Of a DNA stretch of 55,147 nucleotides, positions 24,830 to 33,088 are shown one piece after another. The first letter of the stretch is position 1, and every line of letters starts with the position of its first letter. Under the pieces are notes generated by a model, which was not told the DNA's origin, made no database searches, and saw only the letters and a list, made by a program, of their open reading frames with translations. This stretch comes from Candidatus Obscuribacterales bacterium (GTDB lineage Bacteria > Cyanobacteriota > Vampirovibrionia > Obscuribacterales > Obscuribacteraceae): NCBI GenBank assembly GCA_019745505.1, contig JAIETE010000201.1, forward strand, positions 1-55,147. The letters are read 5' to 3'. Position numbers and translations under genes: made by a program.

Positions 24830-27373
24830 ATGAGCAAGAAGCACAACAAATCTGATTTGACGGTGCGAACGGGCAGTGACTTGTCTGACGGCACAGTGCT
24901 GCTTCTCAACGAAGTCGAAACACTTATAGAGGAATTCAGGCTTCGTGCCTTTCATCAAGTGAATACGGAGCTTGTCCTTCTCTACTGGAGAATTGGCTCC
25001 CAGATTAGGCAGGGGATTCTTAAGGAAGACAGAGCAGAATACGGGAAGCAAGTATTGGAGAGCCTCGGTCATCAATTGACCATTGCCCTGAAGCCCGGTC
25101 AATCAGTTACTGTCGGCGATGTTGTTACACTCACAGTGAGAGATCCCAGTCTTTCCGGCGGATTACAGAATGTTTCTTACACAGTTGTTAGCGGAAATGA
25201 CCTAGCGGCAATTGCCACCGGGTTGAAAAACGCCGTAAATGCCAATTCAGCCCTATCGACTCTCGGAGTGACGGCCACATCAGCCAGCGCTACAGTGACG
25301 ATAAAGTCGACGTCAGCAAACCCAACCGTCTATAGAGATGCAACAGCTGCCACAGCGAAAGAGTATATCGATCTGAATGTTTGTCCGAATAGGATCGAGA
25401 CCATTGGAGTTACAGGAACGAAGACAACCAGTGATGTGCTGACCGTTGTGTTCATTGACTCAGGTTTGAGCGGTGGAACAAGGACAATCAATTACTCGGT
25501 CCAGGCAGGAGACAATCTCACGTCATTTGCCACCGGCATAAGCAATGCAATAAATGCTGACACAGGATTACAAGGCATTGGAGTTAGTTCGACCTCGTCT
25601 GGTCAAATCGTAAGCATCTCAAGTAATTCTCCGAACAGAACCACAATTCGCACATCCACAAATGCGAATGCAACCGAAGTTCTGAAACAAGGCTTGCCAC
25701 CCAACGGAACTCAGACAGCAATAATTGGCGGAACAAAGACAACCGGAAATGTACTGACTATAACCGTCTACGATGCTGGTCTTGCAGGCGGCTCTAAGGC
25801 GATTAATTACACCGTCCAAGGCGGTGATACTCTGGCGACGATGACCAGCGGGCTTGCAGCTGCCATCACAGCTGACACGTCTCTTGCCGCAATCGGAGTT
25901 TCTGCAACTGCCGTCTCGACTGTGGTCAACATCAAATCAAATTCTCAGAATGCGACAACTTACACATCTTCACTAAGTGGTGGAGCAACTGCCACCATCG
26001 CACTTGCGAGAACAATCGGTGCTCAGCTCAGTGCTTACAACAATGTCAATGAATTGACCAGCATCGCTGCTGGGGGCCCTGTTCGATTCCAGGCATCGAC
26101 GAACAAAGCACTGAAGTCAGCATCAGTGAATAGCAATCCAGCGACGCTCACGACGACAAAGAATTTCGTGCGAGACGAAGCGCTTTCCTCAGGAGTAAGT
26201 GCTGCAAGCGTTGCCGCTACAGACGGTGCCAATAACACGAAAACAAACACGTATCAAGTCAACGTCAATCCAGTCCCCACGCAGAATCTAACATATGATG
26301 CCAACGGCAACATGACCAGCGATGGCACGAACACTTACAAGTGGGATGCCGAGAATCGATTGATTGAAATCGATTATCCGGGAAGCGGGAATAAGAGCGA
26401 GTTTGTTTATGATGGGCGAGGAGCTGGTACTAAAATTGTGGAAACTGTTGCTGGAACTGTTACGGAAACGAGGCAGATCGTCAGGTTCAATTCGCAAATC
26501 TTTGAAGAGCGCGATGCTGCAGGGAATACAACTAAGCAATTCAGTGCGTGCGGGCAAACACTGATTAATGGTGCAGCGCCATCTAATTATTTCTATTCGA
26601 AAGATCATCTCGGCTCAACCCGCGAGCTTGTGAGTGCAACATCTCTTGCTTCTTCATATACATTTGGACCTTATGGCACCGTTCTGAAAAACTCGGAATT
26701 AGTGATAGCAGACTTTCAATATGCTGGCTACTTTGTCCACTCAAGAAGCAATCTCATTCTTACGTCTTTCAGAGCATACAAACCGTTCAATGGCCGATGG
26801 CTTAACCGCGATCCAGCGGGCGAACTCGCCTTTCTAAATTTGTTCGCCTATGTTTCCGGCAATCCCATTAGCATGATTGATCCACTAGGCCTTGATGTTG
26901 GATACAGTGGCGGTGCCTTCCAGCAACTGACTGGCATTGAGCCAGCATTTTGGCAAGCGCCCAACGGCATGGGATGTCGAAGTGTAGTTAACTCATATTT
27001 GGGCTTAGGACAAGGTGACGTCCCAGAGCTGCATGCAGACAAATGTTGGTTTGGCTCAATGGCTGCGAATCAAAAGGATATCGATGCATTCAAATGCGAT
27101 TGCGCCAAGGTTGTGTGGACGAAAATTGGACCGCTTCCTCCCAATCAAACAAATATGCCTAGTTCAGGACCAGTAAACGGTAATCCCAACGGTATGTTAG
27201 GCAGCACAGACTACAATTATGCAGCGTTTGATGAATCGAAGAATGCGTGGGTCGGTGCTTATAACAGAGATTTTGGTCATATCTACACTGCATGTCCGAG
27301 GCCTGCACCAAGCTTTGGGCAAATCACGTGTGTGACTTGCAGGAAGGGGCCTCGAACCGGTATGTCAAATTAG
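24830..27373 (+). CDS. Chimeric DUF1016-N / RHS-core protein with three tandem repeats
   Basis: 847 residues in three unlike parts. Residues 1-84 match the N-terminal helical domain of YhcG/DUF1016 (EFRLRAFHQVNTELVLLYWRIG..., RAEYGKQVLESLGHQL). They stop exactly where the inner 89-bp repeat ends (25081). Residues 87-382 are three repeats of period about 105 (GTKTTGNVLTITVYDAGLAGG type). After a linker comes an RHS/YD core: YDANGNMT, YKWDAENRLIEIDYP, FYSKDHLGSTREL, FRAYKPFNGRWLNRDPAGE and LFAYVSGNPISMIDPLG (about 488-687). A Cys-containing variable C-terminus of about 158 residues follows. RHS C-termini are typically toxins or effectors cleaved from the shell; this one I do not recognise. At 847 residues it lacks the large shell of full RHS proteins and has no signal peptide. 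It is probably a truncated relic or expression fusion. Confidence 0.75.
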   Translation: MSKKHNKSDLTVRTGSDLSDGTVLLLNEVETLIEEFRLRAFHQVNTELVLLYWRIGSQIRQGILKEDRAEYGKQVLESLGHQLTIALKPGQSVTVGDVVTLTVRDPSLSGGLQNVSYTVVSGNDLAAIATGLKNAVNANSALSTLGVTATSASATVTIKSTSANPTVYRDATAATAKEYIDLNVCPNRIETIGVTGTKTTSDVLTVVFIDSGLSGGTRTINYSVQAGDNLTSFATGISNAINADTGLQGIGVSSTSSGQIVSISSNSPNRTTIRTSTNANATEVLKQGLPPNGTQTAIIGGTKTTGNVLTITVYDAGLAGGSKAINYTVQGGDTLATMTSGLAAAITADTSLAAIGVSATAVSTVVNIKSNSQNATTYTSSLSGGATATIALARTIGAQLSAYNNVNELTSIAAGGPVRFQASTNKALKSASVNSNPATLTTTKNFVRDEALSSGVSAASVAATDGANNTKTNTYQVNVNPVPTQNLTYDANGNMTSDGTNTYKWDAENRLIEIDYPGSGNKSEFVYDGRGAGTKIVETVAGTVTETRQIVRFNSQIFEERDAAGNTTKQFSACGQTLINGAAPSNYFYSKDHLGSTRELVSATSLASSYTFGPYGTVLKNSELVIADFQYAGYFVHSRSNLILTSFRAYKPFNGRWLNRDPAGELAFLNLFAYVSGNPISMIDPLGLDVGYSGGAFQQLTGIEPAFWQAPNGMGCRSVVNSYLGLGQGDVPELHADKCWFGSMAANQKDIDAFKCDCAKVVWTKIGPLPPNQTNMPSSGPVNGNPNGMLGSTDYNYAAFDESKNAWVGAYNRDFGHIYTACPRPAPSFGQITCVTCRKGPRTGMSN
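24993..25081. repeat. Inner direct repeat, left copy (89 bp, DUF1016 coding)
   Basis: Matches 28166-28254 in the same orientation with about 8 mismatches in 89 bp (by eye). Both copies encode the IRQGILK...YGKQVLESLGHQLT segment of DUF1016. Similarity to DUF1016 stops at 25081 here and resumes only in the right copy. Confidence 0.85.
25088..25975 (+). repeat. Three tandem repeats of about 105 codons inside the RHS chimera
   Basis: Units at protein residues of about 87-172, 193-277 and 298-382 share the order: V/GT..T, L T V/I, D.GLSGG, INY(S/T)VQ.GD.L, A.I.A(D)T.L..IGVS(A/S)T, V.I.SNS.N. Units 2 and 3 are the most alike. They look like beta-rich modules, as found in the shell or linker of RHS-like surface proteins. 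Confidence 0.8.
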
Positions 27374-27392
27374 TTTGCTAGGAGAAAATTTT

Positions 27393-28040
27393 GTGAGAGG
27401 CTCTCAAACAACTCGTGGTGGCATTAGCTTCTGCATTTGCGCCTTTATGCTTTTTCAGCTGGGCTGTTCGGCAGAAAATGCGTCTCAGCGAGGTTCTGGT
27501 TCTTCCCAAACAAAAGTCGACAAGCGAGGCAAAGTTTCCGTTGTCTATGCGAAGAGAGACGTACCAGATGGATTTTCAGTATCAGCAGAACACTTGGAGG
27601 AGTGGAAAGTTGACGCATCAAAGATTGAAAAGGGACGCACGCCCCTTCATTCAGTTTCTCAAGCTGTTGGTAGAGTTGCAAAAAATGGATTGTCTTCAGG
27701 TCAACTCATTTACCAGGGAGACCTTACGCTTCCGTCGCTGCCGCATCCGAACGAGAGATGGCTTTTTTCCTATCCAGTTTCAATTTTGGCAAAACATGCC
27801 GGAGCTGTTGTTACGGTAAAAGGTAGGTGGTTAACGGGGGATGAAAAAGGCTTCGCAATTCTTGATTACAACGGTACAGGTCGCATTCATTTAGACGGTC
27901 AACCTCAACCGAAGATGAAGGAGTTCGGAGAGGGTGAATGTATAATTGCCACAGGGCGATTGCTAGTGTCGAAGAAAAATGGCATTCCACATTACTTCTT
28001 CGATTCGCGATCCGTAGTCGTGACGAAAAGTCGTTGGTAA
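27393..28040 (+). CDS. SAF-domain lipoprotein of unknown function
   Basis: 215 residues from GTG 27393, which has AGGAG 7 nt upstream; an in-frame TTG at 27375 has none. The N-terminus is a lipoprotein signal (basic start, ICAFMLFQLGC lipobox), so it should be lipid-anchored. Residues of about 35-105 read as a SAF/CpaB-like domain: VSVVYAKRDVPDGFSVSAEHL, then VGRVAKNGLSSGQLI. The C-terminal about 100 residues (VVTVKGRWL, FAILDYNGTGRIHLDG, IIATGRLLV) look beta-rich, perhaps OB-like. It follows the RHS chimera by 19 nt. A gene right after an RHS C-terminus is often its immunity gene, but SAF domains are not known immunity folds, so that is speculative. Confidence 0.6.
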   Translation: MRGSQTTRGGISFCICAFMLFQLGCSAENASQRGSGSSQTKVDKRGKVSVVYAKRDVPDGFSVSAEHLEEWKVDASKIEKGRTPLHSVSQAVGRVAKNGLSSGQLIYQGDLTLPSLPHPNERWLFSYPVSILAKHAGAVVTVKGRWLTGDEKGFAILDYNGTGRIHLDGQPQPKMKEFGEGECIIATGRLLVSKKNGIPHYFFDSRSVVVTKSRW

Positions 28041-28140
28041 ATGCAGGCGCGTACTTCCCATTTTCCTCTCCGGCGTGACGAAACCAAGTCCACTACTGGG
28101 GCGCGTGCAAAACCCCTTCCCTTTGTGCCAGTTGTAAGCG

Positions 28141-28614
28141 ATGGCATTCAGCTTTTCTCAACTGCTTGGCTCCCGGATTAGGCAGGGGATTCTTAAGGTA
28201 GACAGAGCCGTATATGGAAAGCAAGTTTTGGAAAGCCTCGGTCATCAATTGACCCTTGAGTATGGGCAAGGATTTAGCCGTTCTTCACTGACCAGAATGG
28301 TCCAATTCACTGAACTATTCCCGAATTCAGAGATTGTTGCCACGCTGTCGCACAAATTGTCCTGGAGCCATTTCCGGGAAATTCTGCCAATCGATGACGA
28401 TCTGAAACGAAATTTTTACGCCGAGATGGGTGCTGTCGAAGGTGGAGCGTTCGCGTACTCAAAGACAAGATGCGCAGACCGAACCGTTGCAGGAAGTACT
28501 CTTGAAATATTTGCGAGCGATAGTAAAGTGAAGATTGCGCGCGCGATTTTCTCAAACGCTGTGTTTCATCATTGTCTTTCAAATCCTCTTCGGAGTTCCT
28601 GCCATTCTGACTAA
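28141..28614 (+). pseudogene. Frameshifted remnant of a DUF1016/YhcG-type nuclease gene
   Basis: The open frame reads IRQGILK...YGKQVLESLGHQLTLEYGQGFS, RMVQFTELFPN and KLSWSHFREILPIDDDLKRNFYAEM, an excellent DUF1016 N-domain. It then turns into nonsense near 28440. Dropping to the frame starting TGG restores the family's WSVRVLKDKM, so one base is missing in VE-x-WSVR, and a second shift seems to follow. The 5' end (28141-28165) is not DUF1016. The C-terminal PDDEXK nuclease domain is absent. The frame runs into the 3' end of the convergent glycosyltransferase. A functional product is unlikely. Confidence 0.8.
28166..28254. repeat. Inner direct repeat, right copy (89 bp)
   Basis: Partner of 24993-25081. 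The sequence rightwards continues as DUF1016, whereas the sequence leftwards (to 25082) is RHS, lipoprotein and filler. This places a 3.1-kb block between two pieces of DUF1016 sequence. Confidence 0.85.
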
Positions 28615-28643
28615 TTTGCGCACGGCTCTTCGAATCAAACTTG
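28573..28643. repeat. Outer direct repeat, right copy (71 bp)
   Basis: Partner of 24491-24561. It covers the stop and last about 20 codons of the glycosyltransferase gene at 28579 (minus strand) and a few bases beyond. Confidence 0.8.
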
Positions 28644-30078
28644 GTGGCTTGTCCGGCGCAGCTCTTTGAACAGTTGGCTGCACCACAACCTGCTGGGGCT
28701 CTGCTGCCGGTGCCGCTGCCGCTGCTGCTGCAGCTGCTGCCGCCGCGGTGGTTGTAAGCTCCGGCATTTGTTGCAAGCTGACATTGTCGAGCAAAGTCCC
28801 AAGTGATGCCATCAAAAACTGGTATGGAAGAGCTGCTTTTGCATCTCTCTGATTGAATCTACTAATCGCTTCCTCATACTTTTTCAGCGATTGTTCTACC
28901 GTTATCTTCGGATCGCAAAATGTTCGCACGCGCTCGATTCCAGCGGCTGCGAATCGTCTGCGCAAGGTCGTATCAGAGGCTAGTGCAATGATCTTTTCAG
29001 CCAGATCGACGGAATTTCCCTTCTCGAAGAGCAGACCGCATTCGCCGTCAAGGCAATATTCAGGCAGTCCGCCCACTCTGGATGCGACCACCGGTACGCC
29101 GTATGACATTGCTTCCAGGCATGTATAACAGGCGGTCTCATATCGTGATGGGAAGACACAAATGTCTGCCTTCTGCGCATTCTCGATAATTTGAGCGCGC
29201 TCTAGAAATCCGAGAAACTTTACGTTGTCGGTCAATCCTAGTTCGGCGATTTGCTGCTTCAGCCTGTCTGCCAGCGGTGACGGCTCCCCGGCCAGTGCCA
29301 CCTCCCGTCCGCCGACGGTCAATTGAAAGTTGGGAAATTTCTCTTTGATAAGAGGCAAAGAATCAACGAGAGTGTCTATTCCTTTGAGTTTGATCACCTG
29401 ACCCCAGAAAAAAAGCGAGGGGAAATGGGGGCTGTTTGTTTCCCTTATTTCCGGCAGACTTCTCTGTGTTAAGCGCAAAGGCGTGCGGATAATGGAAAAT
29501 TCTTCCAGGCTTATTCCGCTTAGTTTGGCGAGCGTAGAAGCCATATCGTGGCATATTGTAATTAGTCCATCGGCAGCGCAAATTGTCGACAACTCCATAG
29601 CCCCTACCGCTTTCTTGTCCGAGCGCGCATAGTCTCCGACCAGACCGGCTTGCATGATTGTTCCGAGGGGACCATAGCAGCGTATCACCAGAGGAAAGTC
29701 GTGAGAGGCAGCAAAAAATGCACCTAGCGCGTTGAATTCCTGGCATTCGACGACATCCGGGTTGAATTGTGCAAGCTCGTCTCTAAAACTGACATACAAT
29801 TCTCGCGCGTAGCCAAGTATGGAAGAGGTGGTTGGTATGCCCGGCAGTGCGTTGAGAGCGTCATATTTAGTCCAGTCTCTTGGCTTGCGCAAAACACGGA
29901 TGCCATCCACATCGAACGATCCGGCTAGATCATCCGGTTTGAAAGGATCGCAAAAGCATAAAACCAGTAACTGGTGACCTTGGTTTTTCATCTCGCGCGC
30001 CATTTCCCATGCAGCCGGGAAGACCGGATCTTCTGCGGCATTGCGAGGAAAAGAGCCGAGGATGAGCTCGATTCTCAT
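28579..30078 (-). CDS. Glycosyltransferase family 4 with poly-alanine linker and basic tail
   Basis: 499 residues from ATG 30078, which overlaps the upstream sulfotransferase stop by 4 nt (ATGA); an open extension to 30201 lies inside that gene and is ignored. GT-B fold: MRIELILGSFPRNAAEDP, DVVECQEF, LFFWGQVIKLKGIDTLV, and the EX7E region SRYETACYTCLEAMSYG, then VASRVGGLPEY. It is a paralogue of 31494 and 36055 (same ECHD/ETHD-like block and IIRTPL). The C-terminus has a run of 12 Ala, a Pro/Gln-rich linker and the basic tail IRRAVRKLVRMAGTPKRI. It is the last gene of a four-gene minus-strand group. Its 3' end is duplicated at 24497. Confidence 0.88.
   Translation of the reverse strand: MRIELILGSFPRNAAEDPVFPAAWEMAREMKNQGHQLLVLCFCDPFKPDDLAGSFDVDGIRVLRKPRDWTKYDALNALPGIPTTSSILGYARELYVSFRDELAQFNPDVVECQEFNALGAFFAASHDFPLVIRCYGPLGTIMQAGLVGDYARSDKKAVGAMELSTICAADGLITICHDMASTLAKLSGISLEEFSIIRTPLRLTQRSLPEIRETNSPHFPSLFFWGQVIKLKGIDTLVDSLPLIKEKFPNFQLTVGGREVALAGEPSPLADRLKQQIAELGLTDNVKFLGFLERAQIIENAQKADICVFPSRYETACYTCLEAMSYGVPVVASRVGGLPEYCLDGECGLLFEKGNSVDLAEKIIALASDTTLRRRFAAAGIERVRTFCDPKITVEQSLKKYEEAISRFNQRDAKAALPYQFLMASLGTLLDNVSLQQMPELTTTAAAAAAAAAAAAPAAEPQQVVVQPTVQRAAPDKPPSLIRRAVRKLVRMAGTPKRI
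28711..28746 (-). repeat. Poly-alanine (GCN) triplet tract
   Basis: Twelve consecutive alanine codons of mixed GCG/GCA/GCT use in the C-terminal linker of the glycosyltransferase. The mixed codons argue against recent slippage. It probably forms a flexible or helical spacer before the basic tail. Confidence 0.85.
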
Positions 30079-31460
30079 ATCTGCTTGCCACCGTCCGATT
30101 CGGGAACGAATTTGATCCAGCGAACAACGCTCGGCTGTTGTTCTGCCGCGCCCGGTTGGTGCCAGCCCGATATGAACAGCTCTGCGAACTGCTCTGACCA
30201 AGCTGGATGGTCGCCGACCTTGAAGCGGAGTATACCTGTCTGTTTTAGCAGCTCGCGTTGAGCGACAATTACCCGATCATCTCCAAAACTTTGCTCTGCC
30301 TGTCGCCAGTAGAGGGCAAAATTAGAGATAGCCGTCTGCCGAACACACAACCAAATTTCTGCAACTTTATCTAACTTTCGCTCTCCTCTGGTAATCACAA
30401 TACTGGTTGCCGGGCTCGTTGAAAGGATGCGCAGCGAGTCGCCTGATTCAATCGATAAGTCTGCTTCGTCGATGCGGAAGTGTGGATTGTGATCTTCTGT
30501 TAGGTTGATTTTCCAGAGGCGTTCTGAGTCTTCAGGTTTTGATTGAGAGTAATCGAAACGTTCCATCATCTCTGTGGGAACAATATCCAGATAGAGAAGA
30601 TCTTTCGAATCGATTTTCTCCGACTTCCAGCGACCGATCGAGGCGCTTGGATCTTTCGTTGTGCGGTGTTTGTCGTAGAATTCTCTGTCGAGCGCGGCCG
30701 ATGGTTTCCACCCAATCGATTTCTGAAGCTCAGTCAGGGCATTTTCAGGATGGGTGACCATGTCTTCATATTTTATGGTAATTGAACGTCCGCTATGCTC
30801 CTGCACAAGCATCTCTTCGAACATGCAGCAAATATCGTAGACCAGTTCCAATGCGCCTTGGTTTGCCTGAAACGCACGACTTTGGATTTTTTCAGAAAAT
30901 GCTATTTGAGAAAGGAATACGTCCTTGGGATCTCTGAATAGAAAAATTGTAGTGACAGGCAATTTGTCCTGGAGAAACTGACTCAGCCAGAGCGAGGTCT
31001 TTTCCGCATAGAAGTGAGCATCTTGGTTGTTTTCGCGGCTGCTCAAACTTATGCTGCGCCAAAGAGTTTGCAGCAGCTGCTTCTCGCTGAATTTCAAGTC
31101 GGTTGAGCGCGTGCCCGAGCCCAGGCAAAATGGTTGTTTTTCAGGCAGTGATTCCGACATTGCGCGGATGATCATCTCTGGTTTGTACAGGGGCACCACC
31201 GGGAGAGTTTGGCAAAATTTGGCTACAAAGGAGAGCAGTCTGGTCTCGAATGCATAGGTGCGGTCAAAGAGAATTCTTTCGTCTCTGCCGAGATGTGCCA
31301 TGACAAGAGTCGTTCCGCTGCGGCCGACGCCTACGAGAGCAATTGGCGTGAGCATAAATGACTCTGGACTGGTGCAGTCCGCGTATTCCAAATAGCTTTG
31401 CGATTGATGCTGTCTAACTGCTGGTTTTGCAATTGTGTCTACATCTTTGGTATCGGGCAT
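30075..31460 (-). CDS. Sulfotransferase (Sulfotransfer_3 type) with extra C-terminal domain
   Basis: 461 residues. The PAPS 5'-phosphosulfate loop is VGVGRSGTTL at about 43-52, followed by RTYAFETRLL. The 3'-phosphate site is IFLFRDPKDVFLSQ at about 176-189. The sulfotransferase core ends near residue 290. The last about 150 residues (LSIESGDSLRIL, IWLCVRQTAISNFALYW, LFISGWHQPG) look like a beta-sandwich add-on, perhaps for sugar binding (inference). It starts at ATG 31460, 33 nt after the preceding gene, and overlaps the next glycosyltransferase by 4 nt. It differs in subfamily from the enzyme at 984, so two distinct sulfation steps are likely. Confidence 0.88.
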   Translation of the reverse strand: MPDTKDVDTIAKPAVRQHQSQSYLEYADCTSPESFMLTPIALVGVGRSGTTLVMAHLGRDERILFDRTYAFETRLLSFVAKFCQTLPVVPLYKPEMIIRAMSESLPEKQPFCLGSGTRSTDLKFSEKQLLQTLWRSISLSSRENNQDAHFYAEKTSLWLSQFLQDKLPVTTIFLFRDPKDVFLSQIAFSEKIQSRAFQANQGALELVYDICCMFEEMLVQEHSGRSITIKYEDMVTHPENALTELQKSIGWKPSAALDREFYDKHRTTKDPSASIGRWKSEKIDSKDLLYLDIVPTEMMERFDYSQSKPEDSERLWKINLTEDHNPHFRIDEADLSIESGDSLRILSTSPATSIVITRGERKLDKVAEIWLCVRQTAISNFALYWRQAEQSFGDDRVIVAQRELLKQTGILRFKVGDHPAWSEQFAELFISGWHQPGAAEQQPSVVRWIKFVPESDGGKQI

Positions 31461-31493
31461 TTCTCTCTATCGATCCTAAACAAACCTACTTCT

Positions 31494-32984
31494 TCAATTG
31501 TCAATGCTGGGTACTGCGATTTCCTTCAACTTCCGTTTGATGCGTCCTAATCGGGAGCGGACACGATCTTTGAAAGATCTCCGCGCCGCCAGCTGTGCGC
31601 GAGCTTCGTCCAGCTCCTTTTTGATACGCGTGATTTCGGCTGCGCGTTGGTCAAGACCCGCCTGAAGACCGTTTTGATAGACAGTATTCTGTAAGCTGCC
31701 GAGAAAGCCGTAGATGCTTTTATCCGCCAACGCGTCCATCATCATTGCAACGATGGAGTCGAATGTGCCGGATGACAGGGAGGGCGTGAACCTTTTCATC
31801 GCTACTTGATACGCGTCTTGTGCGGCTTGGGCGGCAACTTTCGTATCGCAGATCTTCAATATCTCTGTCTTTGCCTTCTGGGACAGGCGATGGCGTAAAT
31901 CGTCGTCAGTGCTGAGCTTTATGATTGCCTGCCCCAGGGCTTCATGATCTCCGGAAGGTACGTGCCAGCCGGTAACATCATGCTGTACATACTCTTTGAG
32001 CCCTCCTACCGCTGTGGCAATGACGCAACATCCATAAGACATGGCTTCTAAGGCGGCGTAGCAGGCGCCTTCGTACTTGGACGGAAAAATGCAAAGATCT
32101 GAGTTTACAGCTAATTCGACTAGCCGTGCTCTTGGCAAGAGTCCGGTGAACTCAACGTTCTTCGTCAAGTTCATCTCTTGCACGCGCTTGTTCAGTTTCT
32201 CGAAATAGAGAGGATCGGACTGCCAACTGCCGACGAAGGTTGCTTTGAAATTAGGAAATTTAGCTGCTACCGCCGGCAAAGATTCTACCAGCAGGTCGCA
32301 TCCTTTCTGAGGATCGATGCGTCCCCAGAATAGTAGGTCTGGAAATGGTCTGCTTTCTTTGAGACGAGAGGCTCTTTCAGGAATGTCTTTAGGGGCGGAC
32401 AGCGGGGCTCGGATTACCCGAAAGTGATCTTCCGGGAGACCGGTCATATTTCTGACAATCATTGGCAGATCTTCGCAGAGTGAAAATGCCAGCGCGGCAC
32501 CGCTAATAGTGGCAAATTCAAGTGCGGTCGAGAATTGTCTTGCCATTTGTGTTGACGGGACAGAGCCATTTCTCATCATCTCGGAAAGCGAACCGATCAT
32601 GCGGATCACTACAGGATGAGTGCGATCGCAAATCCACGGCAGTCCCAATCCCAGGAAGTCGTGGCATTCGACGATATCAGGTTTGAATTCCTCTACAGCT
32701 TGCTTTGCCTCTGAGTGCAAGAGCAGAGTGCAATACAGCCAATACGAAAAAATGCTCAAATCCGAAACGGCGGCAAGTCCATTGTATTTCTCGAAGTCTG
32801 GTTTGACTCTTAAAACTCTTATTCCGCCGACATTTTCCTCACCTTCTTTATCGGAAGACAGAGTGACAATGAAAATCTCGTGTCCTTCTTCTTTCAGCCC
32901 GAGAGTGACCTCCAGGCTCATTGTAAGAAAATCGCCGTCAATCGGTTCGGACGGATAATTTGGAGTAATAATGGCGATACGCAC
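31494..32984 (-). CDS. Glycosyltransferase family 4 with C-terminal coiled coil
   Basis: 496 residues, start GTG 32984. It opens with MRIAIITPNYPSEPIDGDF and has DIVECHDFLGLGLPW, then LLFWGRIDPQKGCDLLV and the EX7E block SKYEGACYAALEAMSYG, then VGGLKEY. It is closely related to 36055 (MRVCIITPSFPSEPIDG) and more distantly to 28579. After the GT-B core, residues of about 440-496 form a charged coiled coil (ITRIKKELDEARAQLAARR) and a Lys/Arg-rich tail. A 104-nt gap separates it from the upstream family-X gene. Donor and acceptor are unknown. Confidence 0.88.
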   Translation of the reverse strand: MRIAIITPNYPSEPIDGDFLTMSLEVTLGLKEEGHEIFIVTLSSDKEGEENVGGIRVLRVKPDFEKYNGLAAVSDLSIFSYWLYCTLLLHSEAKQAVEEFKPDIVECHDFLGLGLPWICDRTHPVVIRMIGSLSEMMRNGSVPSTQMARQFSTALEFATISGAALAFSLCEDLPMIVRNMTGLPEDHFRVIRAPLSAPKDIPERASRLKESRPFPDLLFWGRIDPQKGCDLLVESLPAVAAKFPNFKATFVGSWQSDPLYFEKLNKRVQEMNLTKNVEFTGLLPRARLVELAVNSDLCIFPSKYEGACYAALEAMSYGCCVIATAVGGLKEYVQHDVTGWHVPSGDHEALGQAIIKLSTDDDLRHRLSQKAKTEILKICDTKVAAQAAQDAYQVAMKRFTPSLSSGTFDSIVAMMMDALADKSIYGFLGSLQNTVYQNGLQAGLDQRAAEITRIKKELDEARAQLAARRSFKDRVRSRLGRIKRKLKEIAVPSIDN

Positions 32985-33088
32985 GGCGTCAACTCGGTCT
33001 AATTAGCTGAAAAGCAAGTATAAAGTTCGTTTTAGCCCTCGATATTATTCGAAATTAATTGGCTTTGTCCCTTTGTAAACTAGCTGAA

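Noticed and set aside
24830..28614. A functional YhcG-type nuclease or defence system
   Set aside because: Only N-domain fragments remain, one fused to RHS and one frameshifted; no PDDEXK domain is present.
24484..28643. A complete insertion sequence or integrative element
   Set aside because: Direct repeats are present, but no transposase, integrase, terminal inverted repeats or attachment site could be found.
28711..28746. Slippage-prone triplet repeat acting as a phase-variation switch
   Set aside because: The codons are mixed and the unit is a triplet, so length changes would not shift the frame.
30079..30201. N-terminal extension of the glycosyltransferase at 28579
   Set aside because: It lies wholly within the sulfotransferase gene; the ATG at 30078 overlaps that gene's stop as ATGA and restores the family's usual N-terminus.
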